From Natrinema sp. DC36 (GTDB lineage Archaea; Halobacteriota; Halobacteria; Halobacteriales; Natrialbaceae), in the NCBI RefSeq assembly GCF_020405225.1, contig NZ_CP084472.1, positions 3,348,001-3,412,000 on the forward strand: 64,000 nucleotides of DNA, in the 5' to 3' direction. The notes beneath the pieces are model-generated. The model was given only the letters and a program-made list of their open reading frames with translations, made no database searches and was not told where the DNA came from. Of this stretch, positions 7,423 through 18,300 are shown piece after piece (the first letter of the stretch is position 1; every line of letters starts with the position of its first letter). Position numbers and translations under genes: made by a program.

Positions 7423-7929
7423 ATGTCGATCGAGCAGGTGTTCGCGCAGCTTCCGGCCCCCGATTCGCACACGTTTCCCGACTACTCGCTCCCGCGCGGC
7501 GAGCCGGTCATGCCGATTGCAGTTACCCGAGACGAGCTCTCGCGGACGCTCGCGCTGTACGAGACGTTTCAGGCCGTCGACCCGACCGGGTGGGACTCGA
7601 ACTCGGTTCTCGAGGCGGCGACGACGTACATGCAACGGACGTTCGGGTTCCCCCAGTATCGGCCGGACGAGCAGTTGCAGGACGATATCGCGGCGATGCT
7701 CAACGACTTTTCGGACGATCTGGGCGGCCGATCGCTGGGCGTCGTCGACGCGACGCCCGATCATCATCGGACGCTGTACTTCTTCCTCGTCAGTTGTCGC
7801 GGCTATTACGCTGCTCCACACGTTCGGTTCGACCCCGACGAGGCGGCGGTCGAGACGCTCTACGAACTCTACCGGCGGGTGACAGAACAGGATCTCTATG
7901 TCGAGCATCCGTCGTCGGCGTTCGACTGA
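7423..7929 (+). CDS. Conserved-looking haloarchaeal protein of unknown function
   Basis: A 168-residue acidic soluble protein. I do not recognise its family. It opens MSIEQVFAQLPAPDSHTFPD and has an even haloarchaeal amino-acid bias, no membrane segment, no Cys motif and one central single cysteine (SCRGYYAAP). The start at 7423 was chosen because the longer reading begins inside the palindrome at 7276-7361 and its first 28 residues are not acidic. The palindrome therefore sits immediately upstream and may carry or disturb its promoter. Confidence 0.7.
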   Translation: MSIEQVFAQLPAPDSHTFPDYSLPRGEPVMPIAVTRDELSRTLALYETFQAVDPTGWDSNSVLEAATTYMQRTFGFPQYRPDEQLQDDIAAMLNDFSDDLGGRSLGVVDATPDHHRTLYFFLVSCRGYYAAPHVRFDPDEAAVETLYELYRRVTEQDLYVEHPSSAFD

Positions 7930-8041
7930 GTCGGGTGATCGCCCGCAAGATCGTCGGTCTCGGAGGGGGAACTCCCAATTGTTTCGGTGTCGGATCCACA
8001 CACCGGTATCCGTACTGAGAGATCGCTACCGGTTGTCGGGA

Positions 8042-8197
8042 CTATCCCGTTAGGAACCCGCCCGGCGAGACCTGCGTCTCGGGACGGCCGTTCTCGCTCG
8101 TCTGGACGCCCGAGAACGCGGGCGAGTGTTCGATCGTTCGCTGTACCTTCGCGCCAGCTTTCGTGTGCGTTGCCAGAATGGCGAGTATCTTACTCAT
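8042..8197 (-). CDS. Possible small protein (51 residues)
   Basis: The frame begins MSKILAILATHTKAGAKVQ and ends SPGGFLTG. On the minus strand CTTAAAG lies about 28 nt before the ATG, which fits a leaderless promoter, and the region upstream is the most AT-rich of the neighbourhood. It is less acidic than other genes and I recognise no family. The rest of the 7930-8374 gap shows no other credible gene. Low confidence. Confidence 0.3.
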   Translation of the reverse strand: MSKILAILATHTKAGAKVQRTIEHSPAFSGVQTSENGRPETQVSPGGFLTG

Positions 8198-8374
8198 ACA
8201 CGAGTTAATAGTTGCGACAACCCTTTAAGCATTATTGCGATGATCGACCGTGTTGGATGATCGGCGCTCGAACTATTAGTGAACGACTCTCACAGTTGCG
8301 TTGCGTCTCGAGACTCGTCGCCGAACGGCCGATAGAACCGTTCGGAGACACGAATCTCGAGCGGGTCCCGGCCG

Positions 8375-9709
8375 TCACCGATGCAGGTGACAGGCCGCCA
8401 GATGCTCCCCGTCGCCGTACTCGGCCTCGAGTTCGTACGCCGGCCGCTCGCGGGCGCAGATGCTCTGCTCGGCGAAGGACTCGAGCAACAGGTTTGTCGC
8501 CGCCGCCCATCGATCGTATTGGTCGTCACCATCGTCACCCGCTTCGCCTCCCCCGCTCCGTTCGCTATCAGTGGCGATGAGCTCGATTGCGTCACTAACG
8601 ATCGCTCCTGCCTCGCCACGCGGGGGATTCCCGCCGAAGAACTCGGCCTCGATCCGGGCGGCCGGCATCGGTTCGAACGTTCGTCGCTTGACCGCCCGCA
8701 TGAACGCTCGCGTCCGTTCCCACTCCCCGTCGGCCCAGTCGTACTCGTCGGGCGCGATCAGGCGCGGACAGCGCGTGCGGAACCGGCAGCCGGAGGGCGG
8801 ATCGACCGGACTCGGCACCTCGCCCTCGAGCACGCCGCGCGCACCGTTCTCCCGCGGATCGGGGACGGGAATGGACTCGAGCAACGCGCGGGTGTAGGGA
8901 TGCTGGGGGTTCTCGAACAGTTCCTCTTTCTCCGCCAACTCGACGATGTGGCCGAGGTACATCACCGCGACGCGGTCGGAGATGTGACGGATCACCGAGA
9001 GATCGTGGGCGATGAAGAGGAAGGTGAGGCCGAACTCCTCCTGGAGTTGCTCCATCGTGTTCAGCACCTGCGCCTGAATGGAGACGTCCAGCGCGGAGAC
9101 GGGCTCGTCGCAGACGACGAAATCGGGGTCGACCGACAGCGCTCGCGCGAGGTTGATGCGCTGGCGCTGGCCGCCGGAGAACGCGTGGGGAAACCGGTTG
9201 TAGTGGCGCGGATCGAGCCCGACCTTCTCGAGGAGGTCCTTCGCCCGCGCTTCCCGCCCTTCGTCGTCCAACATGTCGTGGGCCCCCATCGGCTCCTCGA
9301 TTATCTGGCCGACCTTCATCCGCGGGTCGAGCGAGGACTGGGGGTCCTGGAAGATCATCTGCATATCCGAACGCATCCGCCGGAGTTCCTCGCCGCCGAG
9401 GTCGGCCAGGTTCTCCCCCTTGAAGTAGATGTCTCCGTCGGTCGGCTCGAGCAGGCGCAAGACCGTCCGCCCGAGCGTGCTCTTGCCGCAGCCGGACTCG
9501 CCGACGAGCCCGAGCGTCTCTCCGGGCTGGATCTCGAGGGAGACGTCGTCGACCGCCTTCACGCGGTCCCGGTCGACGCTGATCGGCGGAAACTGGCTCG
9601 GATCGAACTGCACGCCCGCCAGCAGTCCCGACTCCTGTGCGAAGTACTTCGAGACGCCCTCGAGTTCGAGCAGCGCGTCGTCGCTGTCGTAGCCGCTCTC
9701 CTCGTCCAT
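8375..9709 (-). CDS. dppF: Oligopeptide/dipeptide ABC transporter ATP-binding protein (DppF type)
   Basis: A 444-residue cytosolic ATPase. Walker A is [12 protein letters not shown] near residue 80, the Q-loop [11 protein letters not shown] follows, the signature is [15 protein letters not shown] and Walker [16 protein letters not shown], with the D/H-loop [12 protein letters not shown]. The oligopeptide-family C-terminal motif [16 protein letters not shown] and the Cys-bearing [10 protein letters not shown] (a possible Fe-S site in this family) are present. A C-terminal extension of about 125 residues goes beyond the usual length and is common in haloarchaeal homologues. The upstream alternatives GTG 9727 or 9736 overlap dppD; ATG 9709 was chosen. 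Last gene of the five-gene operon. Confidence 0.9.
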   Translation of the reverse strand: MDEESGYDSDDALLELEGVSKYFAQESGLLAGVQFDPSQFPPISVDRDRVKAVDDVSLEIQPGETLGLVGESGCGKSTLGRTVLRLLEPTDGDIYFKGENLADLGGEELRRMRSDMQMIFQDPQSSLDPRMKVGQIIEEPMGAHDMLDDEGREARAKDLLEKVGLDPRHYNRFPHAFSGGQRQRINLARALSVDPDFVVCDEPVSALDVSIQAQVLNTMEQLQEEFGLTFLFIAHDLSVIRHISDRVAVMYLGHIVELAEKEELFENPQHPYTRALLESIPVPDPRENGARGVLEGEVPSPVDPPSGCRFRTRCPRLIAPDEYDWADGEWERTRAFMRAVKRRTFEPMPAARIEAEFFGGNPPRGEAGAIVSDAIELIATDSERSGGGEAGDDGDDQYDRWAAATNLLLESFAEQSICARERPAYELEAEYGDGEHLAACHLHR

Positions 9710-9719
9710 CCGAATGCCA

Positions 9720-10892
9720 CTACTCACGGCCCTCACCTCCGCTCTCGTCGCTGGCCGGATTCGGTGCGATCGATTCCGGCTCGTCGACGTCTCCGGCTGC
9801 CGCCGTCCGATCGATCCCCGCTGCCCCCTCGAGCGGTCGGCTTTCGACGTAGCCGACGTCGAAGGCGTCGTATTTCACGCAGGCCGCCCGATGCGGTTCG
9901 CCGTCGGCGTCGTCGACGGTTTTTGCGTCGGGGTGGACCCGCTTGCACACCTCGCGGGCGTCGGGACAGCGCGGGTGGAACCGACAGCCCGACGGCGGAT
10001 CGATCGCTTCGGGCATGACTCCCTCGATCGCCTCGAGTTCGCTCACAGTTCGATCGGGACGAGGGATCGAGTTCAGCAGTGCGTTCGTATAGGGGTGTTT
10101 CGTGTCGTAAAACAGCTCGTCGACCGGCGCTTGCTCGACGATCTCGCCGAGGTACATGACGTTCACTCGGTCGCAGATCTCGGCGACGACGCCGAGGTCG
10201 TGGGTGACCCAGAGGAAGCTCGTCCCGTACTTCGCTTGGAGGTCGTCGACGAGATCGATGATCTGTCCCTCGACGGTGACGTCCAGGGCCGTCGTCGGCT
10301 CGTCGGCGATGATGAGGCTCGGTTCGCAGGCCAGCGCCATCGCGATCAGCACGCGCTGGCGCATCCCCCCGGAGAACTGGTGGGGGTACTCCTCGTAGCG
10401 CTGTTCGGGGTCGGGGATGCCGACCTCCCGGAGCATGTCGATCGCCTCGGCTTTCGCCTCGTCTTCGGAAAGCCCGCGGTTGAGTTCGATGAACTCCCGC
10501 AGTTGGCCGCCGACGGTGAAGACGGGATTGAGCGACTCCATCGGATCCTGGAAGATCACCGCGATCTCGTTGCCCCGGATCCGGGTCCGGATCTCCTCGT
10601 TCGAGAGCATCTCGTCGCGCTCTCGACGCTCCCCGTCGGGCCCCTCTTCGAAGCCCACGATGGTCTCGCCCTTGTAGGTGATTTCGCCGCCGACGATCTC
10701 GCCGGGTCTCTCGACGAGCCGCAAGAGGCTCATCGAGGCGACCGATTTGCCGGCGCCGCTCTCGCCGACGAGGCCGACGATCTCGCCCTCGCGGATCTCG
10801 AAGGAGATGCCGTCGACGGCGCGTACTGTCCCTGCGTCCGTGAAGAACTGCGTCTCGAGGTTCTCGACGCGAAGTAGTGGTTCGGTGCTCAT
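9720..10892 (-). CDS. dppD: Oligopeptide/dipeptide ABC transporter ATP-binding protein (DppD type)
   Basis: A 390-residue ATPase partner of DppF. Walker [15 protein letters not shown] near residue 43, Q-loop [14 protein letters not shown], signature [15 protein letters not shown], Walker [16 protein letters not shown] and the switch histidine in WVTHDLGVV are all intact. The C-terminal domain has [15 protein letters not shown] and [12 protein letters not shown]. Gaps to its neighbours are 2 nt upstream (dppC) and about 10 nt downstream, so the genes are co-transcribed. Together with DppF it powers import through DppB/DppC. Confidence 0.92.
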   Translation of the reverse strand: MSTEPLLRVENLETQFFTDAGTVRAVDGISFEIREGEIVGLVGESGAGKSVASMSLLRLVERPGEIVGGEITYKGETIVGFEEGPDGERRERDEMLSNEEIRTRIRGNEIAVIFQDPMESLNPVFTVGGQLREFIELNRGLSEDEAKAEAIDMLREVGIPDPEQRYEEYPHQFSGGMRQRVLIAMALACEPSLIIADEPTTALDVTVEGQIIDLVDDLQAKYGTSFLWVTHDLGVVAEICDRVNVMYLGEIVEQAPVDELFYDTKHPYTNALLNSIPRPDRTVSELEAIEGVMPEAIDPPSGCRFHPRCPDAREVCKRVHPDAKTVDDADGEPHRAACVKYDAFDVGYVESRPLEGAAGIDRTAAAGDVDEPESIAPNPASDESGGEGRE

Positions 10893-10894
10893 TG

Positions 10895-11926
10895 TCAGTC
10901 GTCAATCCGCGGGTCGAGGGCGTCCTGCAGGCCGTCGCCGAACAGGTTGAAGCCCATAATCGTGATCATAATCGCCAGTCCCGGCCAGATCGAGAGCCAG
11001 ATGTTCGAGTGCATGTAGTTGTTGTGTGCGACGTTGAGCATCTGCCCCCAGTCCGGGGTCGGCGGCTGTGCGCCGTAGCCGAGGAAGGAGAGCCCGGCGA
11101 CGATGAGGATCGTGACGCCGATCTGCAGCGTCGCGTACACCAGCACCGGCGCGAAACTGTTCGGAACGACGTGTCGCAGGATGATGTTTCGATCCTTGAC
11201 GCCGGCCGCCTGCGCCGCCTCGATGTAGTCCATCTCGCGGATGCTCAGGACGCGGCTGCGGATGATGCGGGCGAAAACGGGGATGAAGGCGATGCCGACG
11301 CCGATCACCGCGTACCAGATGTTCGCGCCGCCGACGAACACGGTGAAGACGATGATGAGGATCAGCGGCGGGATCGCGTACACCGTCTCGACCAGCCGCA
11401 TCAGGAGGTCGTCGACCTTGCCGCCGTAGTAGCCCGCGACGGCACCGATGAGCGTCCCGCCGGTGAGGCCGATGAACGTCGAGACCAGCCCGACGAACAC
11501 CGACACCTGCGTGCCGTAGACGACTCTGGTGAAGTAGTCCCGACCGGCGGGGTCAGTGCCGAGCGGATACTCGGGCATGCCGCCCGCCGGCAGCGGGTTC
11601 CACGACTGCTCCGCGAGCGGGAAGTACGGAGGTACGTTCTGTTGTCCTTCGCCCGGCGGCGGGAGGTGCGTAGGGTGATCGAAGAACGGCAGTAGCTCCG
11701 CGAACGTGTAGTCCGATACCACTCCGAAGGTGAGCCGCGAGAGGTTACTGTCGACGAGGGCGTATACCGCGACGAACAACACGAACGCCACGATGTACAG
11801 TCCCCACCGGGCCGTCGTGTCCCGTTTGACCCGCGCGAGGGTGTACCGCCAGCCCACGCGGGTTTCGACCTCGTCTTCGGCCATCGATTCCGAACCGGCC
11901 TCGAATTCTGATTCGCCGATTGCCAT
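10895..11926 (-). CDS. dppC: ABC transporter permease (DppC type)
   Basis: A 343-residue inner-membrane permease. A long acidic N-terminus is followed by a first helix (GLYIVAFVLFVAVYAL), a loop, then the binding-protein-dependent transport domain with its EAA-like motif (MDYIEAAQAAGVKDRNIILRHVVPNSFAP). The DppC-type PLGTDPAGRDYFTRVVYGT motif lies near residue 135. Such permeases form a heterodimer with DppB. It is 2 nt from dppB and dppD on either side. Confidence 0.92.
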   Translation of the reverse strand: MAIGESEFEAGSESMAEDEVETRVGWRYTLARVKRDTTARWGLYIVAFVLFVAVYALVDSNLSRLTFGVVSDYTFAELLPFFDHPTHLPPPGEGQQNVPPYFPLAEQSWNPLPAGGMPEYPLGTDPAGRDYFTRVVYGTQVSVFVGLVSTFIGLTGGTLIGAVAGYYGGKVDDLLMRLVETVYAIPPLILIIVFTVFVGGANIWYAVIGVGIAFIPVFARIIRSRVLSIREMDYIEAAQAAGVKDRNIILRHVVPNSFAPVLVYATLQIGVTILIVAGLSFLGYGAQPPTPDWGQMLNVAHNNYMHSNIWLSIWPGLAIMITIMGFNLFGDGLQDALDPRIDD

Positions 11927-11928
11927 GG

Positions 11929-12957
11929 TTACTCACTCTCCCCGTAGGTGACTCGCGGATCGATGTAGGCGTACGAGATGTCCGTGATGATGACGCCGAT
12001 CACGAACAGGACGCCGAGCATCATGGTGACGCCCATCACGAGTTGGTAGTCGTTCTGCTGGATCGCGTCGATGAACAGTTTCCCCATCCCGTTGATGCTG
12101 AACACCTCCTCGATCAGAACTGCACCGCCAAGCGCCGTCGATAGGTTGAGGCCGACGAGGGTGATGATCGGGAGTTGAGCGACCTGGAAGGCGTGTTTTC
12201 GCAGGATCGTCCGTTCCGGTACGCCGTACGCACGCGCCAGCTTGACGTACTCGCCCTGCAGCGACTCGATCATCTGCGTGCGCTCGACGCGCATGATCGT
12301 CGCCATCTGTAACGTCCCGAGTGCGATCATCGGTAACAGCAGGTGTCTGATCGTCTGGTAGTACAACTCGAGATGGCCGTCGATACTCCGATAGGAACTC
12401 GGCGGTCGCCACGGATAGATGAGCCCGTTCGTGGGAAGTGGCAGTCCGGGTATCACCCGCAGTGGCCACGGTGCCAAGACGGCGAAGACGAGGATCAGCA
12501 CGATCCCGATCCAGAACGACGGGGTGCTGACGCCGAAGAGGGCGACGATTCTGGAGACGTGATCGGTCGGTTCGTTCCGCCGGTCGGCGGCGATGATCCC
12601 GAGGGGAATCGCCGTGATGAGCGCGAACGCGTACGCGGAGAGGACCAGCAGGAGCGTCGGCCCGACCCGTTCCAGTATCAGGCCGGACACCGGCCGCCTG
12701 TAGTAAAAACTCTGCCCGAAATCGCCCTGTAGTAGCCCGGCCATATACGACAGGTAGCGCTCGTGTAGCGGCCTGTCGAGCCCGTACTGCCGTTCGATCG
12801 ACCGGATCAGTTCCTCGTTGGTTTCCTGTCCCTGAAGCATGAGGCTGACGGGATCGCCCGGCCCCAGGTTCGCGAGCAGGAACGTGATGACGGAGATCCC
12901 GATCAGGACGGGGATCGACTGTAGCAGCCTGTATGTCGTGTATCTGAGTAGTTTCAT
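11929..12957 (-). CDS. dppB: ABC transporter permease (DppB type)
   Basis: A 342-residue permease with six helices. The DppB N-terminus YTTYRLLQSIPVLIGISVIT, the LGPGDPVSLM motif, and the EAA-type loop (VKLARAYGVPERTILRKHAF near residue 230) are clear. It pairs with DppC to form the substrate channel. A 120-nt gap separates it from the upstream binding-protein gene; no promoter-like box is obvious in that gap, so read-through from dppA is likely. Confidence 0.92.
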   Translation of the reverse strand: MKLLRYTTYRLLQSIPVLIGISVITFLLANLGPGDPVSLMLQGQETNEELIRSIERQYGLDRPLHERYLSYMAGLLQGDFGQSFYYRRPVSGLILERVGPTLLLVLSAYAFALITAIPLGIIAADRRNEPTDHVSRIVALFGVSTPSFWIGIVLILVFAVLAPWPLRVIPGLPLPTNGLIYPWRPPSSYRSIDGHLELYYQTIRHLLLPMIALGTLQMATIMRVERTQMIESLQGEYVKLARAYGVPERTILRKHAFQVAQLPIITLVGLNLSTALGGAVLIEEVFSINGMGKLFIDAIQQNDYQLVMGVTMMLGVLFVIGVIITDISYAYIDPRVTYGESE

Positions 12958-13077
12958 CGGTCAGCGAATCGGTCGGTGTTCTCGTCGTTGTGGTCCGTAC
13001 TCGGGCGGCGTCGGCGTTCGGTGCCGTCGGCGGACGAGCTCGACCGCCGCCGGACCGAACGCGGTCTCGCGCCGCGT

Positions 13078-14664
13078 TCACTCCATCGACACGTTCGTGT
13101 AGTCCGCGACGAGGGTCGGATTCCGCGTGACCTCCGGATGGGCCTGCAGACCTTGCACATAGTCGCGAGAGGCCATCGTATTGTCCTGCGTGAACGCGGG
13201 GAGCACGGGGAGTTGCTCGACGATTTCTCGGATAACCGGTTCGTAGACGTCGTACCGTTCCTCCTGGCCCGCCATGTTGCGCGCCCTGGCGATGTCGTCG
13301 TGGAAATCCTCACTTCCCTCGTAGTAGTGACCCTGATTGCCGTTTTCCCCGGTCTGACTCTCGTGGAACAGCGGATAGAGGTAGTAGTCGGGGTCGGGGC
13401 CGCCGGTCCAGCCCAGCAGGTACATGTGGTAGTCATCGGTGCTACCCGTGTGATACCTGTCGACCAGGGTCGCGAAGTCGAGCTGCTCGACCTCGGCACC
13501 GTAGCCGATCTCGTCGAGCCGAGTGGCGATCCGCTCGGCGAGTCGCGCCCGAAGTCCGGCCGGCGTGATGATCGTCGGCTCGAAGTCGTCGGGCGCGTGT
13601 TCGTCGAGAAGCGACTGCGCCCGATCGGGGTCGTATTCCGGCAACATGTCCTGATATTCGTCTTCCGGGAACCCCCAGACTTCGTTGACGACCGGCGGAA
13701 CCGGACTGTACATCGGCGAGGTCACGTTCCCGGCGCTGGACTCGATGAAGTCCGACATCGAGAACGAGTGGGCGATCCCCCGTCGCACCTCGGGATTCGT
13801 CGTCGGCCCCTCGTTGCAGTTAAAGGCCATATACATAAACGTCGGACTCTCGGCAGAGTGGAGGTTCACCCCGTTCTCGTTCTCGAGGACGTCCCAGTCC
13901 GCGTTCGGAATGCCCGCGATGGCGTCGGTATCCTCCCCTCTGATGGCGGACACGCGGCCCGCATTGTCCTCGTGGGACTCGAAACGGACTCGCTCGAGGT
14001 TCGGCTCGAGGTCGTCCCAGTAGTCGTCCCACCGTTCGATCTCGACGTAATCGCTCCCGAGTTCGGCGAACTGGAACGGACCGGAGCCGACCGGGTCCGT
14101 GTTGAACGCTTCACGGTCGTCTGTGCGGACGCTCTCGGGCACGACCGTCACACCCATCGTCGCCAGTTCGAACGGGCCGTACGGCTCGTCGCCGAGGTCG
14201 ACCTGCAGCTGGTAGTCGTCGATGACCTCGGTGCTCTCGATCATATTGTATTCCGCGGCGTTCTCGGTCTCCTCCTCGACCGGGGCGGTAAACGAGTGCG
14301 CCACGTCAGCGGCGGTCACGTCGTCGCCGTTGTGGAACTCGGCCGCCTCCTCGATCTCGAAGATATAGCGCGTTCCGTCGCGTTCGACGGTCGGTTCGCC
14401 AGTCGCGAGTTTCGGCTGCAGCTGGAGGCCCTCGTCGTACTCGTAGAGCCCGTCGAAGACGAGCTGAATCACCTGGAAACTGTACGCATCGTTCGAGACG
14501 ACGGGATCGAACTGATCTTCCCGCGCTTGCTCCTGCGTGAAGAGGAACGTGTTGTCGTTTCCGTTGCCACTCCCACCGATGCACCCTGCGATCGCTGCCG
14601 CAGAAACGGCAGCTCCCGACGTGAGCAGCTGCCGTTTGGTAACCTTTGGCGTGTCTCGTGCCAT
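13078..14664 (-). CDS. dppA: ABC transporter solute-binding lipoprotein (DppA/OppA, SBP_bac_5 family)
   Basis: A 528-residue extracellular binding protein. The N-terminus MARDTPKVTKRQLLTSGA is a Tat-like signal with KR in place of the usual RR, followed by a hydrophobic core and a lipobox AIAGC at residues 28-32, so the mature protein is probably a lipid-anchored protein. The SBP_bac_5 landmarks include FDGLYEYDEGLQLQPKLAT near residue 75, FEIEEAAEFHNGDDVTAADV near 115 and DPDYYLYPLFHES. Substrates of the family are peptides, nickel or sugars; peptide is the default guess. First gene of the operon. Confidence 0.92.
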   Translation of the reverse strand: MARDTPKVTKRQLLTSGAAVSAAAIAGCIGGSGNGNDNTFLFTQEQAREDQFDPVVSNDAYSFQVIQLVFDGLYEYDEGLQLQPKLATGEPTVERDGTRYIFEIEEAAEFHNGDDVTAADVAHSFTAPVEEETENAAEYNMIESTEVIDDYQLQVDLGDEPYGPFELATMGVTVVPESVRTDDREAFNTDPVGSGPFQFAELGSDYVEIERWDDYWDDLEPNLERVRFESHEDNAGRVSAIRGEDTDAIAGIPNADWDVLENENGVNLHSAESPTFMYMAFNCNEGPTTNPEVRRGIAHSFSMSDFIESSAGNVTSPMYSPVPPVVNEVWGFPEDEYQDMLPEYDPDRAQSLLDEHAPDDFEPTIITPAGLRARLAERIATRLDEIGYGAEVEQLDFATLVDRYHTGSTDDYHMYLLGWTGGPDPDYYLYPLFHESQTGENGNQGHYYEGSEDFHDDIARARNMAGQEERYDVYEPVIREIVEQLPVLPAFTQDNTMASRDYVQGLQAHPEVTRNPTLVADYTNVSME

Positions 14665-14690
14665 ACTGTGACAAGTGCCGGTACCCGACT

Positions 14691-14698
14691 ATTATATC
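14691..14698 (-). promoter_or_regulatory. TATA-like box of the dpp operon
   Basis: AGATATAAT on the minus strand (core 14691-14698) lies about 27-34 nt before the dppA ATG at 14664, fitting a leaderless operon transcript. The rest of the 313-nt gap up to 14977 is AT-rich near 14700-14800 and shows no other feature. Confidence 0.5.
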
Positions 14699-14977
14699 TT
14701 TTGGTGTCTGACGAATTATTCCGATATTATCCCATCATAAATCGCGAAAAAATACCATATCCTCCATAATTGGTGATCTATGTTCGGTTCTGATCGCTGT
14801 TTAACACATCTGGCCAGTAGATAGTCCCTACCGCTATTAGCAATACTATCGTAGACGCCTGCGCCCCTTTGCGTCGAGCACGAAAGCGGCCCCGTTTCGG
14901 AGTTCGTCGGATGTTCGATCCGTATCGTCCGTAACCGACCGGAGGGCTTTTTCTCCCGGCCGTCACAGTAGTCGCGT

Positions 14978-15397
14978 ATGAACTATCGCGCCGTCGAGAC
15001 CACGGACGAGTACGTCGCCCGCCTCGAGACGGGTGCCGACTGGCGGGCCGAGATCGAGTCGCTCGCGGACGCGGTCGACGCCGACGCCGGCTGGTTTAGC
15101 GCGCTCGGCGCGGTCCAGGACGCCGAACTCTGGTTTTACGATCAGGACGAGTGCGAGTACTATCCGATCGCGTTCGACGAACCGCTCGAGGTCGCCACCT
15201 GCGTCGGGAACGTATCCTGGTTAGACGACGAACGGTTCGCCCACACCCACGCGGTCCTCTCGGACGACGAGGGAACCGCCTACGCCGGCCACCTGAACGA
15301 GGCGACCGTCTGGGCCGGCGAGGTCCACCTGCGCGTCTTCGAGGAGCCCCTCGAGCGCGAGTACGACGAGACCACCGAACTGGACCTCTGGCTCTGA
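14978..15397 (+). CDS. PPC-domain (DUF296) DNA-binding-like protein
   Basis: A 139-residue single-domain protein of the plant-and-prokaryote-conserved family. Recognisable pieces are the start VETTDEYVARLETGADWRAEIESLA, GWFSALGAVQDAELWFYD near residue 38, the glycine/histidine strand FAHTHAVLSDDEGTAYAGHL near 88 and the terminal AGEVHLRVFEEPLEREYDE. Prokaryotic members form trimers and are proposed to bind DNA or a nucleotide ligand; the biochemical role is unsettled. It ends 1 nt before the polC start codon, so the two genes are almost certainly one transcript. Confidence 0.85.
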   Translation: MNYRAVETTDEYVARLETGADWRAEIESLADAVDADAGWFSALGAVQDAELWFYDQDECEYYPIAFDEPLEVATCVGNVSWLDDERFAHTHAVLSDDEGTAYAGHLNEATVWAGEVHLRVFEEPLEREYDETTELDLWL

Positions 15398-15398
15398 G

Positions 15399-18300
15399 AT
15401 GCGCGGGGAAGACGAACGGTACTTTCAGGGGCTCGAGGACCAGCTCGAGGACGCCATCGATGTCGCCGAGCGGGCCAAGGAACGGGGCGGCGATCCGAAA
15501 CCCGAGGTCGAGATCCCGGTCGCCAAGGACATGGCAGACCGCGTCGAGAACATCCTCGGGATCGACGGCGTCGCCGAACGCGTCCGCGAACTCGAGGGGC
15601 AGATGAGCAGGGAGGAGGCCGCCCTCGAACTCGCAGAGGACTTCGCCGAGGGACGCGTCGGTGACTACGAGACGAACGCCGGCAAGATCGAGGGGGCGGT
15701 CCGCACCGCGGTTGCGCTCCTGACGGAGGGTGTCGTCGCCGCACCCATCGAGGGGATCGACAGGGTCGAGATTCTCACTAACGACGACGGGACGGAGTTC
15801 GTCAACGTCTACTACGCCGGGCCGATTCGCTCCGCGGGCGGAACGGCGCAGGCCCTCTCGGTGCTCGTCGCCGACTACACGCGCGCACTCGTGGGCATCG
15901 AACAGTACGACGCCCGCCAGGAGGAGGTCGAACGCTACGCCGAGGAACTCGGCCTCTACGACAAGGAGACGGGACTGCAGTACTCCCCGAAAGACTCGGA
16001 GGCCAAATTCATCGCGAAGAACCTCCCGATCATGCTCGACGGGGAGGCGACCGGCGACGAGGAGGTCTCGGGCTTTCGCGACTTAGAGCGGGTCGACACC
16101 AACAGCGCCCGCGGCGGGATGTGTCTCGTTCTCGCCGAGGGGATCGCGCTGAAAGCGCCGAAGATCCAGCGCTACACCCGCAACCTCGACGAAGTCGACT
16201 GGCCGTGGCTGCAGGATCTCATCGACGGCAACTACTACGAAGATGACGGTGAGGGATCGGACGCCGCGGACGACGAACCCGGCGGTGAGGGCGACGAGGG
16301 CGCTGACGAGGAGTCGGCCGAGACCGACGCGAACGAACCGGACGACGGCGGCGACACTCCCGACGACTCGGAGGGGCCCCCGCGCGTGGAGACCTCAGAG
16401 AAGTTCCTTCGGGATCTGATCGCCGGCCGGCCGGTCTTCTCCCATCCGTGTGCGAAGGGGGGCTTTCGGCTGCGCTACGGTCGGGCGCGCAACCACGGCT
16501 TCGCGACCGCCGGCGTCCACCCCGCCGCGATGCACCTCGTCGACGACTTCCTCGCGACCGGTACCCAGATCAAGACCGAACGTCCCGGGAAGGCCGCCGG
16601 CGTCGTCCCCGTCGACTCGCTGGAGGGACCGACGGTCAAACTCGCCAACGGCGACGTCTGGCGGATCGACGACCCCGAGGACGCCCTCGAGATCAGAAAC
16701 GGCGTCGAGGCGATCCTCGACCTCGGCGAGTACCTCGTCAACTACGGCGAGTTCGTCGAGAACAACCACCCGCTCGCCCCCGCCTCCTACACCTACGAGT
16801 GGTGGGTACAGGACCTCGCAGCCGCCGGCGCGAACGTACAGGCGCTCGAGGACGACCCCCGAATCGACCTCGAGTTCCCCGACGCCGGCGAAGCGCTGGA
16901 GTGGGCCGTCGAGTACGACGCGCCGCTCCATCCCGAGTACACCTACCTCTGGCACGACATCTCGGTCGACGCTTTCCGTACCCTCGCCGAGGCCGTCGCG
17001 GACGGCAGAGTCGAGGGCGACGCCGATGGTGACGCGACGCTCGTGCTCGAGTACACCGAACCCGTCCGGGAGGCGCTCGAGACGATCGTCTTCGAGCACC
17101 GCCAGCGCCCGGACGAGGACCGCCTCGAGATCGACGGCTGGCGGCCGTTCGTCCGCACGCTGGGTTGTGAGCCGCGACGGGCGGTCGCCGACGGTTCGGC
17201 GCTCGAGGCCGAATCCGGGAACGACGCGCAGGAGCCGATCGTCGACCTCGAGCGAACGTGGTCCGACGACGACCTCTCGGAACGAGCGCGAACGTGGGGC
17301 CACGAGACCGAGGGCGACAACGCCATCGAGGCGGTCAACGAAGTCGCTCCGTTCCGGGTCCGCGAGCGGGCCCCGACCCGGATCGGTAACCGGATGGGCC
17401 GGCCGGAGAAATCCGAGAGCCGCGATCTGAGCCCGGCGGTCCACACCCTGTTCCCGATCGGCGAGGCCGGCGGCACGCAGCGCAACGTCGCCGACGCCGC
17501 CAAACACGCCGAGACGATGTCGGACACCCCCGGCGTCGTCGACGTCCAGATCGGTCGCCAGCGCTGTGAGTCCTGCGGGACGGAGACGTTCAAGAACCGC
17601 TGTCCGGACTGCAACGCCCGCACGATGCCGGACTACCGCTGTTACGACTGCGACGTTCAGGTCGACCCCGACGAGGCCGGCCGCGTCGAGTGCCCCCGCT
17701 GCGAGCGCCAGGCGACCTGTGTGGACACCCGCGAGATCGATATCCACGAGGAGTACCGCGACGCCCTCGAGTCGGTCGGCGAGCGCGAGAACGCCTTCGA
17801 GATCCTCAAGGGCGTCAAGGGACTCTCCTCGCAGACCAAAGTCCCCGAACCGATCGAGAAGGGGATCCTGCGCGCGAAACACGACGTCTCCACGTTCAAG
17901 GACGGCACCGTCCGTTACGACATGACCGACCTGCCGGTGACGGCCGTCCGCGCGAGCGAACTCGACGTCGACGTCGGCCAGCTGCAGGCGCTGGACTACG
18001 AGGAGGACATCCACGGCGAACCGCTCACCCACGAGGACCAGCTGGTCGAACTCCGCGTGCAGGACATCGTCCTCTCGGACGGCGCAGCCGAGCACATGTT
18101 GCAAACCGCCGACTTCATCGACGACCTGCTCGAGCAGTACTACGGCCTCGAGCCCTACTACGAGTTCGAGGACCGTCAGGATCTCGTGGGGGAACTCGTC
18201 TTCGGGATGGCACCCCACACCTCCGCGGCGACTGTCGGAAGAGTGATTGGATTCACGAGCGCTGCCGTGGGATACGCTCATCCGTACTTCCACGCCGCAA

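Noticed and set aside
16395-18293. 632-codon open frame antisense to polC
   Set aside because: Shadow of the PolD gene: valine/leucine/arginine-biased and without domain motifs.
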